This document shows, piece by piece, positions 34,918 through 44,200 of a DNA stretch of 64,000 bases (the stretch's first letter is position 1; every line of letters begins with the position of its first letter). The notes beneath the pieces were generated by a model. That model saw only the letters and a list, made by a program, of their open reading frames with translations. It was not told the DNA's origin and ran no database searches. The stretch is from positions 2,676,978-2,740,977 of the forward strand of contig NZ_OU015584.1 of NCBI RefSeq assembly GCF_907165195.1. Direction: 5' to 3'. This DNA comes from Parvicella tangerina. GTDB taxonomy: Bacteria > Bacteroidota > Bacteroidia > Flavobacteriales_D > Parvicellaceae. The translations under genes and the position numbers were made by a program.

Positions 34918-37164
34918 ATGAAATTTTTAACGCTCATTATTAGTTTATCGCTAACTTTTTCCTTGTTTGCTCAAGAAGAAGAGTTAGTTCCATTATCTGT
35001 CAATAGTAATATTTATAAACCTCAGGAAGAAAAGACAGGAAACGTTCACAATTTGTATGTCTACGAATATGACACACTTGACCTGCCTTTTCTGGACGAT
35101 TTTTCTGAAGATCATTTCCCTGATTTTGATGCTAGCCCTAATGACGCCAATGTGACTCCACAAACCTACTTTAGGATCGCAATTGGTGGCTCTCCCGTTC
35201 CCATGGGAAGTCTTTATATGGAAGATACAACCTATCACTATCAATACGACACCGTGGCAGGGTTTGGGGAAGATTCTATCGTATTAACAAGTCAAACGCC
35301 ACTTCCTGACCAAACCGCAGAGATCTTTGATATAGACAATTACCCGGTAACTTCAAGTATGGAAAGTCTTTGGCCAAACTATAATATCTATGACTCTGTT
35401 TGGACCACCAGCACGGATTTCGACACTGTATTCATTGATAGCATCAATGCGGATATCTATCAGGATTCTTCCACTATTTACTTTGTAGCTTCTACAGCCG
35501 CTGACACCAACGTTTTTTGGCAAGATATATATGCCTATCACAATTACACCTATGCTACCAATATTCAAACTCTAGGGGTTGTTTCTTTTGATGGGCTGGA
35601 CGAAAATGGCTATCCTTACGATTTTTCGTCAGTAAGCACCAAGGGGAAAGCAGATGTTCTTACCTCCAAACCTATTGACATGAGTGGGCTTACCGCTGCG
35701 GATAGTGTTTACTTGTCTTTTCTCATTGAGCCAGGAGGACATGGGGAAATGCCAGACAATTCAGACTCGCTGGTTTTAGCGTTTTGGTCTCCGCTCACTC
35801 AGGAATGGAATACGATTGAAAATATTTCAGGATACAATAGCAGTAGCTTCAAAACACACCTGGTGAAGATTACCAGCGGTATATATTTTCAGGATGGTTT
35901 CCAATTCAGGTTTACGAGTTATGGTTCGCTTGCCGGAAGTCTGGATGTATGGCACCTGGATTATGTTCATCTGGATAAGTTACGTTCTTATGAAGACACC
36001 ATCACTTCTGATTGGGCATTTTCTGAGCCTTCACCAAGCTTTATTGCTGATTACACCTCAATGCCATGGCCACATTATGAATTTGCTCCAGAAGCAAACA
36101 TGATCTCCAACTACACGGCATTAACGTATAATTCTGCTGATCAATCACCGCTGATTAACCCTTGCGAAATGAACTTGTTTTTTGATGGAAATAATCTCGA
36201 AACAGTTCCGTATGCTATCACTACACCTAACGTGCCTTCTAAGTCCTTTTTTGGAATGGACTACACGATTCCTACCTCCTTTTGGTTTGATACAATCATG
36301 GCGGATACGTGCGCTGATTTTCAAGTTGAACTGTTCATTGATAATAATGGTTTAGCTGGATCAGACATTGCAGCAAATGATACCCTAAGACATACTCAGC
36401 ACTTCTCAAATTATTACTCTTATGATGATGGAACTGCTGAAGCAGCCTATGGTTTAGTACAATCTGGAGCATTACTGGCCTATCAGTTTAATCTCAAGCC
36501 GGGACTATCTGACACGATACGAGCGATATCGATGCATTTTTCACCAAATTCTCACAACGTTTCAAGTAACACCTTTTTTCTTCAGATCTGGGATGATAAT
36601 GGAGGTGAACCAGGCAATCTTATTTATTCAACAGATGATGTTATACCTACATTGTATACACCTGAGTATAATATTGGCAATAACGGTTTTTATGAATATG
36701 TACTACCTGAGAAAGTATTGGTTTCCGGAACATACTATGTGGGGTGGAAACAATCTTCTGCGGATCGTTTAAACATTGGTTTTGACAAAAACATTAATAA
36801 TCAGGATAAAATCTTCTACAAAACTTCAAGTAATTGGAACAACACAGGTTTTGAAGGTTCTTTGATGATGCGTCCTGTTTTTGTATCTGATAAAGACCTC
36901 ATGCTATCTATCACTGAACACAAAGAATGGCTTCCAGAAATCATCGTTTATCCTAATCCATCTACAACGTCATTTAGAATTGGAGGTGACTTAGCTCATG
37001 TGGCACGTGTACAATTGATAGATCTTCAAGGCAGAATTTTATTAGAGGATTCAAATATTTACCGTGAATTTCCAACCAACTCTCTACCCAACGGCATCTA
37101 TTTACTGAAAATTTATTCTACTGACAATCAGTCTATTCAGAAGAAAATTATCGTTTCTCATTAA
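34918..37164 (+). CDS. Secreted protein with T9SS type A sorting domain, 748 residues
   Basis: An N-terminal signal peptide (MKFLTLIISLSLTFSLFAQ) is followed by a long beta-rich region without a recognised catalytic motif. It includes DDFSEDHFPDF near 60 and a lectin-like VYLSFLIEPGGHGEMPDNSD segment near 262. The middle holds YYSYDDGTAEAAYGLVQSGA near 500, similar to a beta-sandwich domain common in T9SS cargo. The final 75 residues are a type A sorting domain: IVYPNPSTTSFRIGG, QLIDLQGRILLED, NGIYLLKIY. It begins 17 bases after the PASTA gene and is probably in the same transcript. Surface location is inferred; function is unknown. Confidence 0.78.
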   Translation: MKFLTLIISLSLTFSLFAQEEELVPLSVNSNIYKPQEEKTGNVHNLYVYEYDTLDLPFLDDFSEDHFPDFDASPNDANVTPQTYFRIAIGGSPVPMGSLYMEDTTYHYQYDTVAGFGEDSIVLTSQTPLPDQTAEIFDIDNYPVTSSMESLWPNYNIYDSVWTTSTDFDTVFIDSINADIYQDSSTIYFVASTAADTNVFWQDIYAYHNYTYATNIQTLGVVSFDGLDENGYPYDFSSVSTKGKADVLTSKPIDMSGLTAADSVYLSFLIEPGGHGEMPDNSDSLVLAFWSPLTQEWNTIENISGYNSSSFKTHLVKITSGIYFQDGFQFRFTSYGSLAGSLDVWHLDYVHLDKLRSYEDTITSDWAFSEPSPSFIADYTSMPWPHYEFAPEANMISNYTALTYNSADQSPLINPCEMNLFFDGNNLETVPYAITTPNVPSKSFFGMDYTIPTSFWFDTIMADTCADFQVELFIDNNGLAGSDIAANDTLRHTQHFSNYYSYDDGTAEAAYGLVQSGALLAYQFNLKPGLSDTIRAISMHFSPNSHNVSSNTFFLQIWDDNGGEPGNLIYSTDDVIPTLYTPEYNIGNNGFYEYVLPEKVLVSGTYYVGWKQSSADRLNIGFDKNINNQDKIFYKTSSNWNNTGFEGSLMMRPVFVSDKDLMLSITEHKEWLPEIIVYPNPSTTSFRIGGDLAHVARVQLIDLQGRILLEDSNIYREFPTNSLPNGIYLLKIYSTDNQSIQKKIIVSH

Positions 37165-37224
37165 TTCTTTTATGGAATTTTAAGCATGTTCTCATCTCAG
37201 TATTGAACATTAAAACACAATACG

Positions 37225-37929
37225 ATGAAAACAATTATGACACTAGCGCTGGCCCTATTAGGCTTAGGACTATATGCGCAAACTTCCTTTGGTGAGATCA
37301 AAGGGACATTATTTGACGAAGAGACGAATGAACCCATTCCATTTGCCAACGTTTATGTCATTTCTAATGGTAATACCATTGGAGCAACAACTGATTTAGA
37401 CGGCAAGTTTACAATCAAGCCGCTTCCTGCCGGAACTTATGATGTTACCATTTCAACAGTAGAATATGGTAAAAAAATACTTTCTGGGTTAGAAGTAAAA
37501 CCTGATGAAATTGCCTGGACGGGTGACGTTACCATGGTGATGGGAAATATGATTGATCAGATTGATATTTCTGCAAATAAATTAATCAACCCTGAAGAAA
37601 CAAGCAAAGTAAATATTAGTGCAGATCAAATTAAAAACTCTCCAGTGAGAACCGATATCAACAAAATGGTTGCTGCAGGTAATTCCAATTTGACAGTTTC
37701 TGAAGATGGAAATGAGATCTACTTTCGCGGATCAAGAAATGGAGATGTTCTCTACCTTGTAGATGGTGTTAAAATGAGAGGTAAACCTTCTTTACCAAGT
37801 AGTGGAATTGGTAAAATGGCGGTATACACAGGTGGAGTTCCTGCCAAATACGGTGATACTATGGGAGGCGTTATAGTGATTGAGTCAAAAAGTTTCTTTG
37901 ATCTTTATTACGAATCAAAAAGAGATTAA
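37225..37929 (+). CDS. Carboxypeptidase-regulatory-like plus TonB-receptor plug protein without a beta-barrel
   Basis: The 234-residue product has a signal peptide (ending LGLYAQ), a CarboxypepD_reg-like domain at about 22-105 (GEIKGTLFDEETNEPIPFANVYV, split as GEIKGTLF and PIPFANVYV), and a TonB-dependent receptor plug at about 120-225 with NLTVSEDGNEIYFRGSR, YLVDGVKM and GGVPAKYGDTMGGVI. A SusC/TonB receptor would continue with about 600 residues of barrel; here the frame stops and a strong terminator follows. It thus appears to be a complete plug-only protein, not a truncated receptor. It immediately precedes an ECF sigma/anti-sigma pair, so a signalling role is possible (inference). Confidence 0.75.
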   Translation: MKTIMTLALALLGLGLYAQTSFGEIKGTLFDEETNEPIPFANVYVISNGNTIGATTDLDGKFTIKPLPAGTYDVTISTVEYGKKILSGLEVKPDEIAWTGDVTMVMGNMIDQIDISANKLINPEETSKVNISADQIKNSPVRTDINKMVAAGNSNLTVSEDGNEIYFRGSRNGDVLYLVDGVKMRGKPSLPSSGIGKMAVYTGGVPAKYGDTMGGVIVIESKSFFDLYYESKRD

Positions 37930-37960
37930 CCTTCTGATGCCTCTTCTTAACGTGTAGCAC

Positions 37961-37994
37961 AGTCCTTTTGGAATCTTTTTTCAAAAGGACTTTT
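37961..37994 (+). terminator. Rho-independent terminator after the plug-only gene
   Basis: AGTCCTTTTG (37961-37970) pairs perfectly with CAAAAGGACT (37982-37991) over 10 bases with an 11-base loop, followed by further T residues. It lies 31 bases after the stop and shows that the gene ends here. Confidence 0.82.
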
Positions 37995-38010
37995 GTAGGA
38001 TAGAAAAGTT

Positions 38011-38018
38011 TACTTTTG
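38011..38018 (+). promoter_or_regulatory. Putative TAnnTTTG promoter box for the ECF sigma factor operon
   Basis: TACTTTTG matches the Bacteroidota -7 consensus and ends 14 bases before the GTG start of the sigma factor gene. A TTTG lies 15 bases upstream inside the terminator, which is close for a -33 box. This looks like the housekeeping type rather than an autoregulatory ECF promoter. Confidence 0.45.
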
Positions 38019-38032
38019 CAACAGTTTAAGAA

Positions 38033-38626
38033 GTGATATTCCGAAAGAAAAATAGCGACTACAGTGATCAAGATCTGGTTTACAAATATCAGAAAACACA
38101 ACATGCCAAATACATTGGGATGCTATTTGACCGATATGGAGCAATGACCTACGGATTATGTTTAAAATACTTTAAAAATGAGGCTGATAGTCAAGATGCC
38201 ACAGTAAAAATCTTTGAGAAAATCTTGGAAGATCTCAAAAGAATGAAGGTGACTCATTTTAAGTCATGGCTTTATCGGGTAACGCAAAATCATTGCCTGA
38301 TGGAATTGCGTAAGAAAAAACCACAATCAACCGCTATTCATGAAATCGAATATTCTCTCGAAGAAGATGTTTCTCCAGGAAAGTACCATGAACGAGAAAT
38401 TAGACTATCTGCCTTAGACAAGGCACTACACGATCTAAAGCCCGATCAAAAAAAATGTGTTATGTTGTTTTACATCAATGAACTTAGTTATAAAGAAGTG
38501 GCGGAAAAGACAGGCTTTAGTTTGAAAGAAGTTAAAAGTCATATTCAGAATGGCAAAAGGAACCTCAGAATCTTACTGGAAAAGAATCAGGAGTTCAATT
38601 CACTTACCAATGAAAATGTGGCATAA
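38033..38626 (+). CDS. ECF-type RNA polymerase sigma factor
   Basis: The 197-residue protein has sigma region 2 at about 12-80 (QDLVYKYQKTQHAKYIGMLF, split with DRYGAMTYGLC) including the promoter-melting SWLYRVTQNHCLMELR helix near 82-97, and region 4 at about 125-185 with LDKALHDLKPDQKKCVMLFY and a helix-turn-helix YKEVAEKTGFSLKEVKSHI. Start is GTG at 38033. The stop overlaps the ATG of the next gene by one base (TAATG), a sign of translational coupling with its likely anti-sigma factor. It directs RNA polymerase to a target set that cannot be predicted here. Confidence 0.88.
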   Translation: MIFRKKNSDYSDQDLVYKYQKTQHAKYIGMLFDRYGAMTYGLCLKYFKNEADSQDATVKIFEKILEDLKRMKVTHFKSWLYRVTQNHCLMELRKKKPQSTAIHEIEYSLEEDVSPGKYHEREIRLSALDKALHDLKPDQKKCVMLFYINELSYKEVAEKTGFSLKEVKSHIQNGKRNLRILLEKNQEFNSLTNENVA

Positions 38627-39795
38627 TGGGACATCCAAAAGACATATTTAAAAATAGAGGGCCATTAACCGAACAGGAAATCAGAGATTACTTATCGGGT
38701 AAACTGAATGACGCTCAACGGAGAGATATTGAATTGAAGATGGCTCAAGATGAATTCAATCTTTCTGCTATGGCTGGTTTTGAAGAGACTCCTGAAGCCT
38801 TGGCTGGTTTTGAAAAAGTAAAAGACAGCGTTCATACAAATATTTCAAAGAGCGGAAAAAAATGGCAATTTCATCATACCATTATCTTGGCTGTTCTTCT
38901 TATGGCTGGCACAATGATATTAGGTACGTTTGTATTTCCTGATCACGGACAAACTACCCTACCATCAGAAGGTACTGACGAGTCAAATATTGAATCCATC
39001 GAAAAGACAACAACTTTAGCCAATGAAGCAGCTGAAGATATTCAAGAGCTAAGTGATGAGGAGATTGAAGCAGCAGTGACGCTTGACGAATTAAACATTG
39101 TTCATGCTAAAGAAGTTATTGTTGAATCTCCAGTAATCATTGATTCAGCACTAACATCCGATCCCATCTACGAGGACATTGCGATCAAGAAATCTATTGA
39201 AGTTAAAAAAGTCGCTTCAGCAACCAACCTTAATATTGAAGTACCAACAAAAGATGAAATCATTTACAGTAATGTACCCTTGATTTATATGAAAAACTTC
39301 CTGCTGGTAGATTATTCTAAAATCTATATAGATCCGCCTTCAATTGAAGAAACCGAGATTTTTGGAACATCACCTGCTATGGCTAATAAAGACGATGAAA
39401 TGCCTGAAGTACACCAAACTGAACTTCAAACTGTAGTGATAACATATAAAGATTATTTAAGGGAGACTCAAGAGAAATTCGAACAACACGATTTTAAAGC
39501 TGCACTAAAAAGGTATAAAAAAATACTTTCTAAATATCCGAACGATCTGAATGCCCATTTCTATAGTGGACTATGTTACTTTAATATTGGTAAAAATGAC
39601 TTGGCAATAGAACATTTTAAGATTGCAAAGAATCATCCTTACAATACTTTTCAGGTAGATGCCGAGTGGTACCTGGCAAAAACACTTTGTCAACAAGGAA
39701 AAACCTCCAACTGTGATGAAGCTCTTAACAAAATCATTAAAGAAGGAAATTATTACAGCGAGCAGGCAACAGATCTGATGAAAAAATTAGAATGA
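38626..39795 (+). CDS. Probable anti-sigma factor with membrane anchor and periplasmic TPR domain
   Basis: The 389-residue protein has a short cytoplasmic N-terminus (LTEQEIRDYLSGKLNDAQRR near 14-33, then MAQDEFNLSAMAGFEE) resembling sigma-binding segments of Bacteroidota membrane proteins downstream of ECF sigma genes. One membrane segment lies at about 87-106, and an acidic linker follows. The C-terminal TPR repeats (about 280-389: KRYKKILSKYPNDLNAHFYS, KNDLAIEHFKIAKNHP) would be in the periplasm. The coupling to the sigma gene and the topology suggest it holds the sigma factor at the membrane and releases it on an envelope signal; this is inference. It overlaps the next gene by 4 bases. 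Confidence 0.7.
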   Translation: MGHPKDIFKNRGPLTEQEIRDYLSGKLNDAQRRDIELKMAQDEFNLSAMAGFEETPEALAGFEKVKDSVHTNISKSGKKWQFHHTIILAVLLMAGTMILGTFVFPDHGQTTLPSEGTDESNIESIEKTTTLANEAAEDIQELSDEEIEAAVTLDELNIVHAKEVIVESPVIIDSALTSDPIYEDIAIKKSIEVKKVASATNLNIEVPTKDEIIYSNVPLIYMKNFLLVDYSKIYIDPPSIEETEIFGTSPAMANKDDEMPEVHQTELQTVVITYKDYLRETQEKFEQHDFKAALKRYKKILSKYPNDLNAHFYSGLCYFNIGKNDLAIEHFKIAKNHPYNTFQVDAEWYLAKTLCQQGKTSNCDEALNKIIKEGNYYSEQATDLMKKLE

Positions 39796-40193
39796 AAAAA
39801 GTATATCCTTTCATAGGGTTTGCAATTGTTCTAGCAGGAATCATCTGGTATTTACAACAAATGGTTCAAGACTACAATCGCGGAGTGGAACAGCTAGAAA
39901 CAACCGGAACCGAGGAAAATGCGCACGTAAAAGTGGCTAAAGCTTCCGCACTAGCAGAGCTAGATCATACGGCAGATGCCATTGACCTGTTATTAAAAAC
40001 GATAGAGGAAAACCCAAAAAACCTTGAACCCCAACTCAAATTGGCTCAATTATATGTCATCAATTGTAAAGAACGAGAAACCAACTGTGAAGATGCCCTG
40101 TGGCAATTGAATGTTATTCTTAAATTAGACTCTGCGAATGTATCCGCAAAACAGCTCTTACAAGAAATGAAGTCTGTTACTCATCCTAAGTAA
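39792..40193 (+). CDS. Small membrane-anchored TPR protein
   Basis: A 133-residue protein with an N-terminal membrane segment (about 4-22, YPFIGFAIVLAGIIWYL) and two or three tetratricopeptide-like helices at about 48-125 (AKASALAELDHTADAIDLLL, EPQLKLAQLYVINC). It overlaps the upstream gene by the sequence ATGA, so the three genes from the sigma factor are translationally coupled. TPR units mediate protein contacts, so it may assist the anti-sigma protein or a periplasmic complex; no function is proven. It converges on the SprF/PorP gene with a 6-base gap. Confidence 0.68.
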   Translation: MKKVYPFIGFAIVLAGIIWYLQQMVQDYNRGVEQLETTGTEENAHVKVAKASALAELDHTADAIDLLLKTIEENPKNLEPQLKLAQLYVINCKERETNCEDALWQLNVILKLDSANVSAKQLLQEMKSVTHPK

Positions 40194-40199
40194 ATCAGG

Positions 40200-41249
40200 T
40201 CAATAATCAGTACAAGGAATGAATCGGTACTTGGCTTTGTTAGCGCGCTTACCAGCCAATTTCTTAAACAATACTTTATCTCCCCATTCTAACGTTAAGG
40301 CAATCTCATGCGTTCCAAATGATGATGTTTTTAAACGAGAGACTGTAAAATCATAACTATAACCAATCTTCATTTTGGTATCCGTCTTTTCCATTTTTCG
40401 TGTAAGACCGATGTTAAATATGAATGAGTCATATTTTTGCGGACTGAATGTGAAGCTTTTATTTCTAAACCAAACTCCTGCAAACATATTCACTTTGGAG
40501 AAGTTTAGTCCAGCTTGGAATGTACTCATGATACTTTGATGCTCATAAATAAATGCTGGAGCATATAAAAATGAAGGAGAAATGATCTTCAACTCTCCAT
40601 GAACTACTAACTTTCTCGGTAAATAATCGATCCCAGCTCCAATGAAAGCATCTTTCGGCTGAGCCAGGTGATGCATAGCGACTCCCACTGTTCCCGTCAT
40701 GTTCTTTCCGTTTCGCCCTTTTCCAACTCCTGCATTAAAGCTTAATGCCCCACCTGCACCAAAATCAACATATTGCGCGATCTCGTTAGAAGGAATGATA
40801 AAACTGCTTCCATACACGTTTCCAAAAACCTCATCTAATTGATCACTGAATACTAACTGAGACCAATCCACCTGCTTTCTAACATACTGTCCGTTTACCC
40901 CAAGTTGAAAACGAATATTTCTGGATTCTAACACCCGATAAGAATAATTACCAGAGACACATGTTGTTCGCAGTTTCCCCTCTCCTTCCACATCCATTGA
41001 TGCCAAGAGACCGAGTCCCATTTTATTGACACCCGCAGCATCAAAACTTGCCGTACCAGTATTGAATTTACTGGGTATGGGAGACCACAAGTTCCGGTAA
41101 GATGTACCCACCCTAAATCCATCATTGATGCCTGTTAAAGCAGGATTGTAATAAATACTATTCAGGAAAAACTGTGAAAAGTTCGGATCCTGTGCTTTAG
41201 CATATAAGCCCAATAATAAGATTGTCGATATGATTATAAATCTTTTCAT
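40200..41249 (-). CDS. PorP/SprF family T9SS outer-membrane protein
   Basis: The 349-residue product has a signal peptide (ending GLYAKAQ), followed by DPNFSQFFLNSIYYNPALTG, the hallmark opening of the PorP/SprF family (split as FSQFFLNSIYYNPALTG and GTSYRNLWSPIP). The rest is an outer-membrane beta-barrel with alternating aromatic and charged strands, ending in LTLEWGDKVLF. SprF of Flavobacterium johnsoniae is needed to export and attach the giant adhesin SprB. Here the gene follows a giant CHU_C-domain protein with only 2 bases between, the same order as sprB-sprF. The barrel therefore probably serves that cargo (inference). Confidence 0.88.
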   Translation of the reverse strand: MKRFIIISTILLLGLYAKAQDPNFSQFFLNSIYYNPALTGINDGFRVGTSYRNLWSPIPSKFNTGTASFDAAGVNKMGLGLLASMDVEGEGKLRTTCVSGNYSYRVLESRNIRFQLGVNGQYVRKQVDWSQLVFSDQLDEVFGNVYGSSFIIPSNEIAQYVDFGAGGALSFNAGVGKGRNGKNMTGTVGVAMHHLAQPKDAFIGAGIDYLPRKLVVHGELKIISPSFLYAPAFIYEHQSIMSTFQAGLNFSKVNMFAGVWFRNKSFTFSPQKYDSFIFNIGLTRKMEKTDTKMKIGYSYDFTVSRLKTSSFGTHEIALTLEWGDKVLFKKLAGKRANKAKYRFIPCTDY

Positions 41250-41251
41250 TT

Positions 41252-44200
41252 CTATCGAATCAGTGTTACGGTTCCTGAAGCAGCATATCTGCCATTTGGA
41301 TATTCTTTACCCTGCCAGGCTGTTTGATCTGTGAAGATTGCCTCTACCTTCCAAACATAAGCATCCTGAGGCATAGGCTCTCCCTCAAAGGTTCCATCCC
41401 ATCCTTCTGTTGGTCTGCCATCTTCATCTAATTCGGTTGACTCCCAAATCTTATTACCCCAGGCATCATAAATCCAAATATGGTAAGCTTGCAATCCTAC
41501 ACCTTTTGGAATAAAGTGAGAAACCTCATAATCTGGATGTGCAGGATACAGTGCATTCGGAACATGTAACCCTTTAAAGTATTCTACCAACACTAGCTGT
41601 GTAATGGTATCAGAACAGCCGTATTCATTTGTGCTGATCAATGTAGTATTAAACTCACCAATTTGTCTAAATCGATGTATTGGATTTTCCTCTTCTGAAG
41701 TTTCTCCGTTACCAAACATCCAATCGTAAGTTACCGCTCCCTGTGAAAGGTTCGTAAACTCGACTGTTCCACTCAAAGGATCTGGGTTTTGAACATTCAC
41801 ATACGTAAAGTCAGCCGTTGGACTCGGGTTCACAACTATAGCTCCATTGACCGTTAACGTATCTCCGCATCCACCAGCACCATAAGCCATGATGGTAACT
41901 GAGTAATTACCCACAGCAGGATAATTGTAGATCACTGAATCTCCTGTTAGTACATCTCCATTACCAAAATCCCAAACTACAGAATCTGCGTAATCACCAA
42001 GACTCTCAAAAGAAAGCAATTCTCCCACACATGCCGTGTCAGTAGGCAAAGTAAAAGCCGCTTCAGGCAACGGATAAACGGTAAAATCCATTGTTGCAAC
42101 ATCTAAGCAACCATGAATACTCGTTGCGGTTAATTCAATCGTATAAGTCCCTGGATTTTGATAAACGTTTGCTGGATTATTCAAAGGACTTGTATTTCCA
42201 TCTCCAAAGTCCCAACTATACCCTACCGCTCCTGTGGTTAAGTTATTGGTAGATACCGTTACTGGCGCATAACAAGCATCGGTGTTAGTAATCTCAAAAT
42301 CAGCTACAGGTAGGGGATAAACTGTAATAGTCTGGGCAATAGAGTCTCTACAACCATTTGCATTTTCTACCAACAGTTCCACAGCATAATTTCCTGGCTG
42401 TGAGAAAGTATGCGATGGATTTGTAGCTACTGACGTATTACCATCTGCGAAATCCCAACTATTGAAGGAGTAATTTGAACTCAAGTTCGTAAAATCAACA
42501 TCTAAAGGAACACACCCACTCGTTGGAATAGCTGAGAAATCAGCCTCTGGTTGAACGCTGACCACTACTGGGTGTGATACTGTAGTAGAACATCCATTTG
42601 TCAAACCAACTCCTGTCAACGTCACTGTATAGGTTCCTGTTTGATCATAAGCGTACGATGGATTCGTGAGGAGCGAGGTTCCCATAGCATCTCCAAAATC
42701 CCAGGTAGAACTTGCTAAGCCCACGGATAAATTAGTAAAATCAAAGGGTGAATTCACACAAACGGAGTCTGGCGATGATGTGAAATCAACAAAAGGAGAA
42801 GGATGTACGGTGATGTCTACTGTTGTTGTATCGTAGCTACAACCATCATTTACAAATAGCGAGACTGTGTAGGTACCCGCTGTGGTAAAAGTGTGTGTTG
42901 GACTGTAAACTGTGGAAGTATTTCCATCACCGAAATCCCAACTAAAAAATAAATTCGATCCTTGGCTTAATTGCGTAAAATCTACTGTTAAAGGTTCGCA
43001 GCCATCCGTTATATTCGTGTTATAAAAGGCATTAACCTGATTAGGAAGTACCGTTACGGTGTGATAACCGGTATCTACCCCACATTCATTTTCCACCACC
43101 AACATCATGGTATAGGTAGTATCGGTTGTTCCTGTTGTGTAGGTATGGTTAAACAATGAGTCTGAGAAAGTCCCCGTTGTTCCATCTCCAAAGTCCCAGA
43201 AATAGGTATCTGGTAAACCGACACTATTATTTGCTATTTCAGCTGGCCATGGCGAGCAACCAATATCAAATGATGGACCGAAAACTGCCGTTGGACTTGG
43301 CATCACTTGAACAGAATCTATATCCGTTACTGTTCCGCAAAAGTTAGTGACATCTAGAGTGATGTAATACGTTGTGTCCGAAAGATAGCTCTGTTGATAA
43401 ATTACATCAGCTGGATCTTCAAGCGTTGAAGTTGATCCATCCCCAAAGTTCCATGCATAAGAAATCTGTACTCCAGTAGAGTTGTTGGTAAACGCCACTT
43501 GAAGTGGAGCACATCCAGAATCCGGAGCCAAAGAAAAGTCAGCTACAGGTGGTTGGCGTACTTCAACTTCTTGGGTTATGCTGTCCACACATCCAAAAAT
43601 TGAAGTAGCAATCAATTGAATATCATAAAAACCGGTATCTGTGTACGTATGCTGAGGATCAGCAAGTGTGCTTCCGTTTCCATCATCGAAGTTCCATTGA
43701 TACGTATCTCCAAGAGTTGTTGTATTTGTAAGACCTTCCGCAACATTGATACACATGATCGGATTATACGTGAAACCAGGTACTGGTAATGGATGAACAT
43801 CCGCATAAGCTGTATCCGTATTTACACAACTCGTAACTGGATCCGTATAGGTATAGACCAATTCGTGCAAACCAACTGTTGCTACTGCAGGGTCAAATGT
43901 ACCCAAATTCGCATCTGTAATTCCCGTACCAGACCACACTCCACCTGCTGGTAGTCCTGTGAAGTCAAATGTTGGTTCTGAAACACAGAAATTCTGATCA
44001 ACACCTGCATCCACGACTGGCAAGGCATGTACGATGAATTCCATGGTATCTTTCGTTTCGCAGTTACCCGAACCAAAACTGTAAATCAACTCAAAAGTTC
44101 CTGCGGTGATAGGGCTAAATAATCCTCCAGATGTAATGTTCGTTCCAGACCAAGTTCCTCCCCCAGGTATACCATTGAGTTGAAAATCAGGTTCATCAAT

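Noticed and set aside
37225-37929. Plug-only gene as a frameshifted or truncated TonB receptor pseudogene
   Set aside because: A perfect hairpin terminator and the next operon follow directly, leaving no room for a barrel-coding remnant, and no barrel sequence is seen in other frames.
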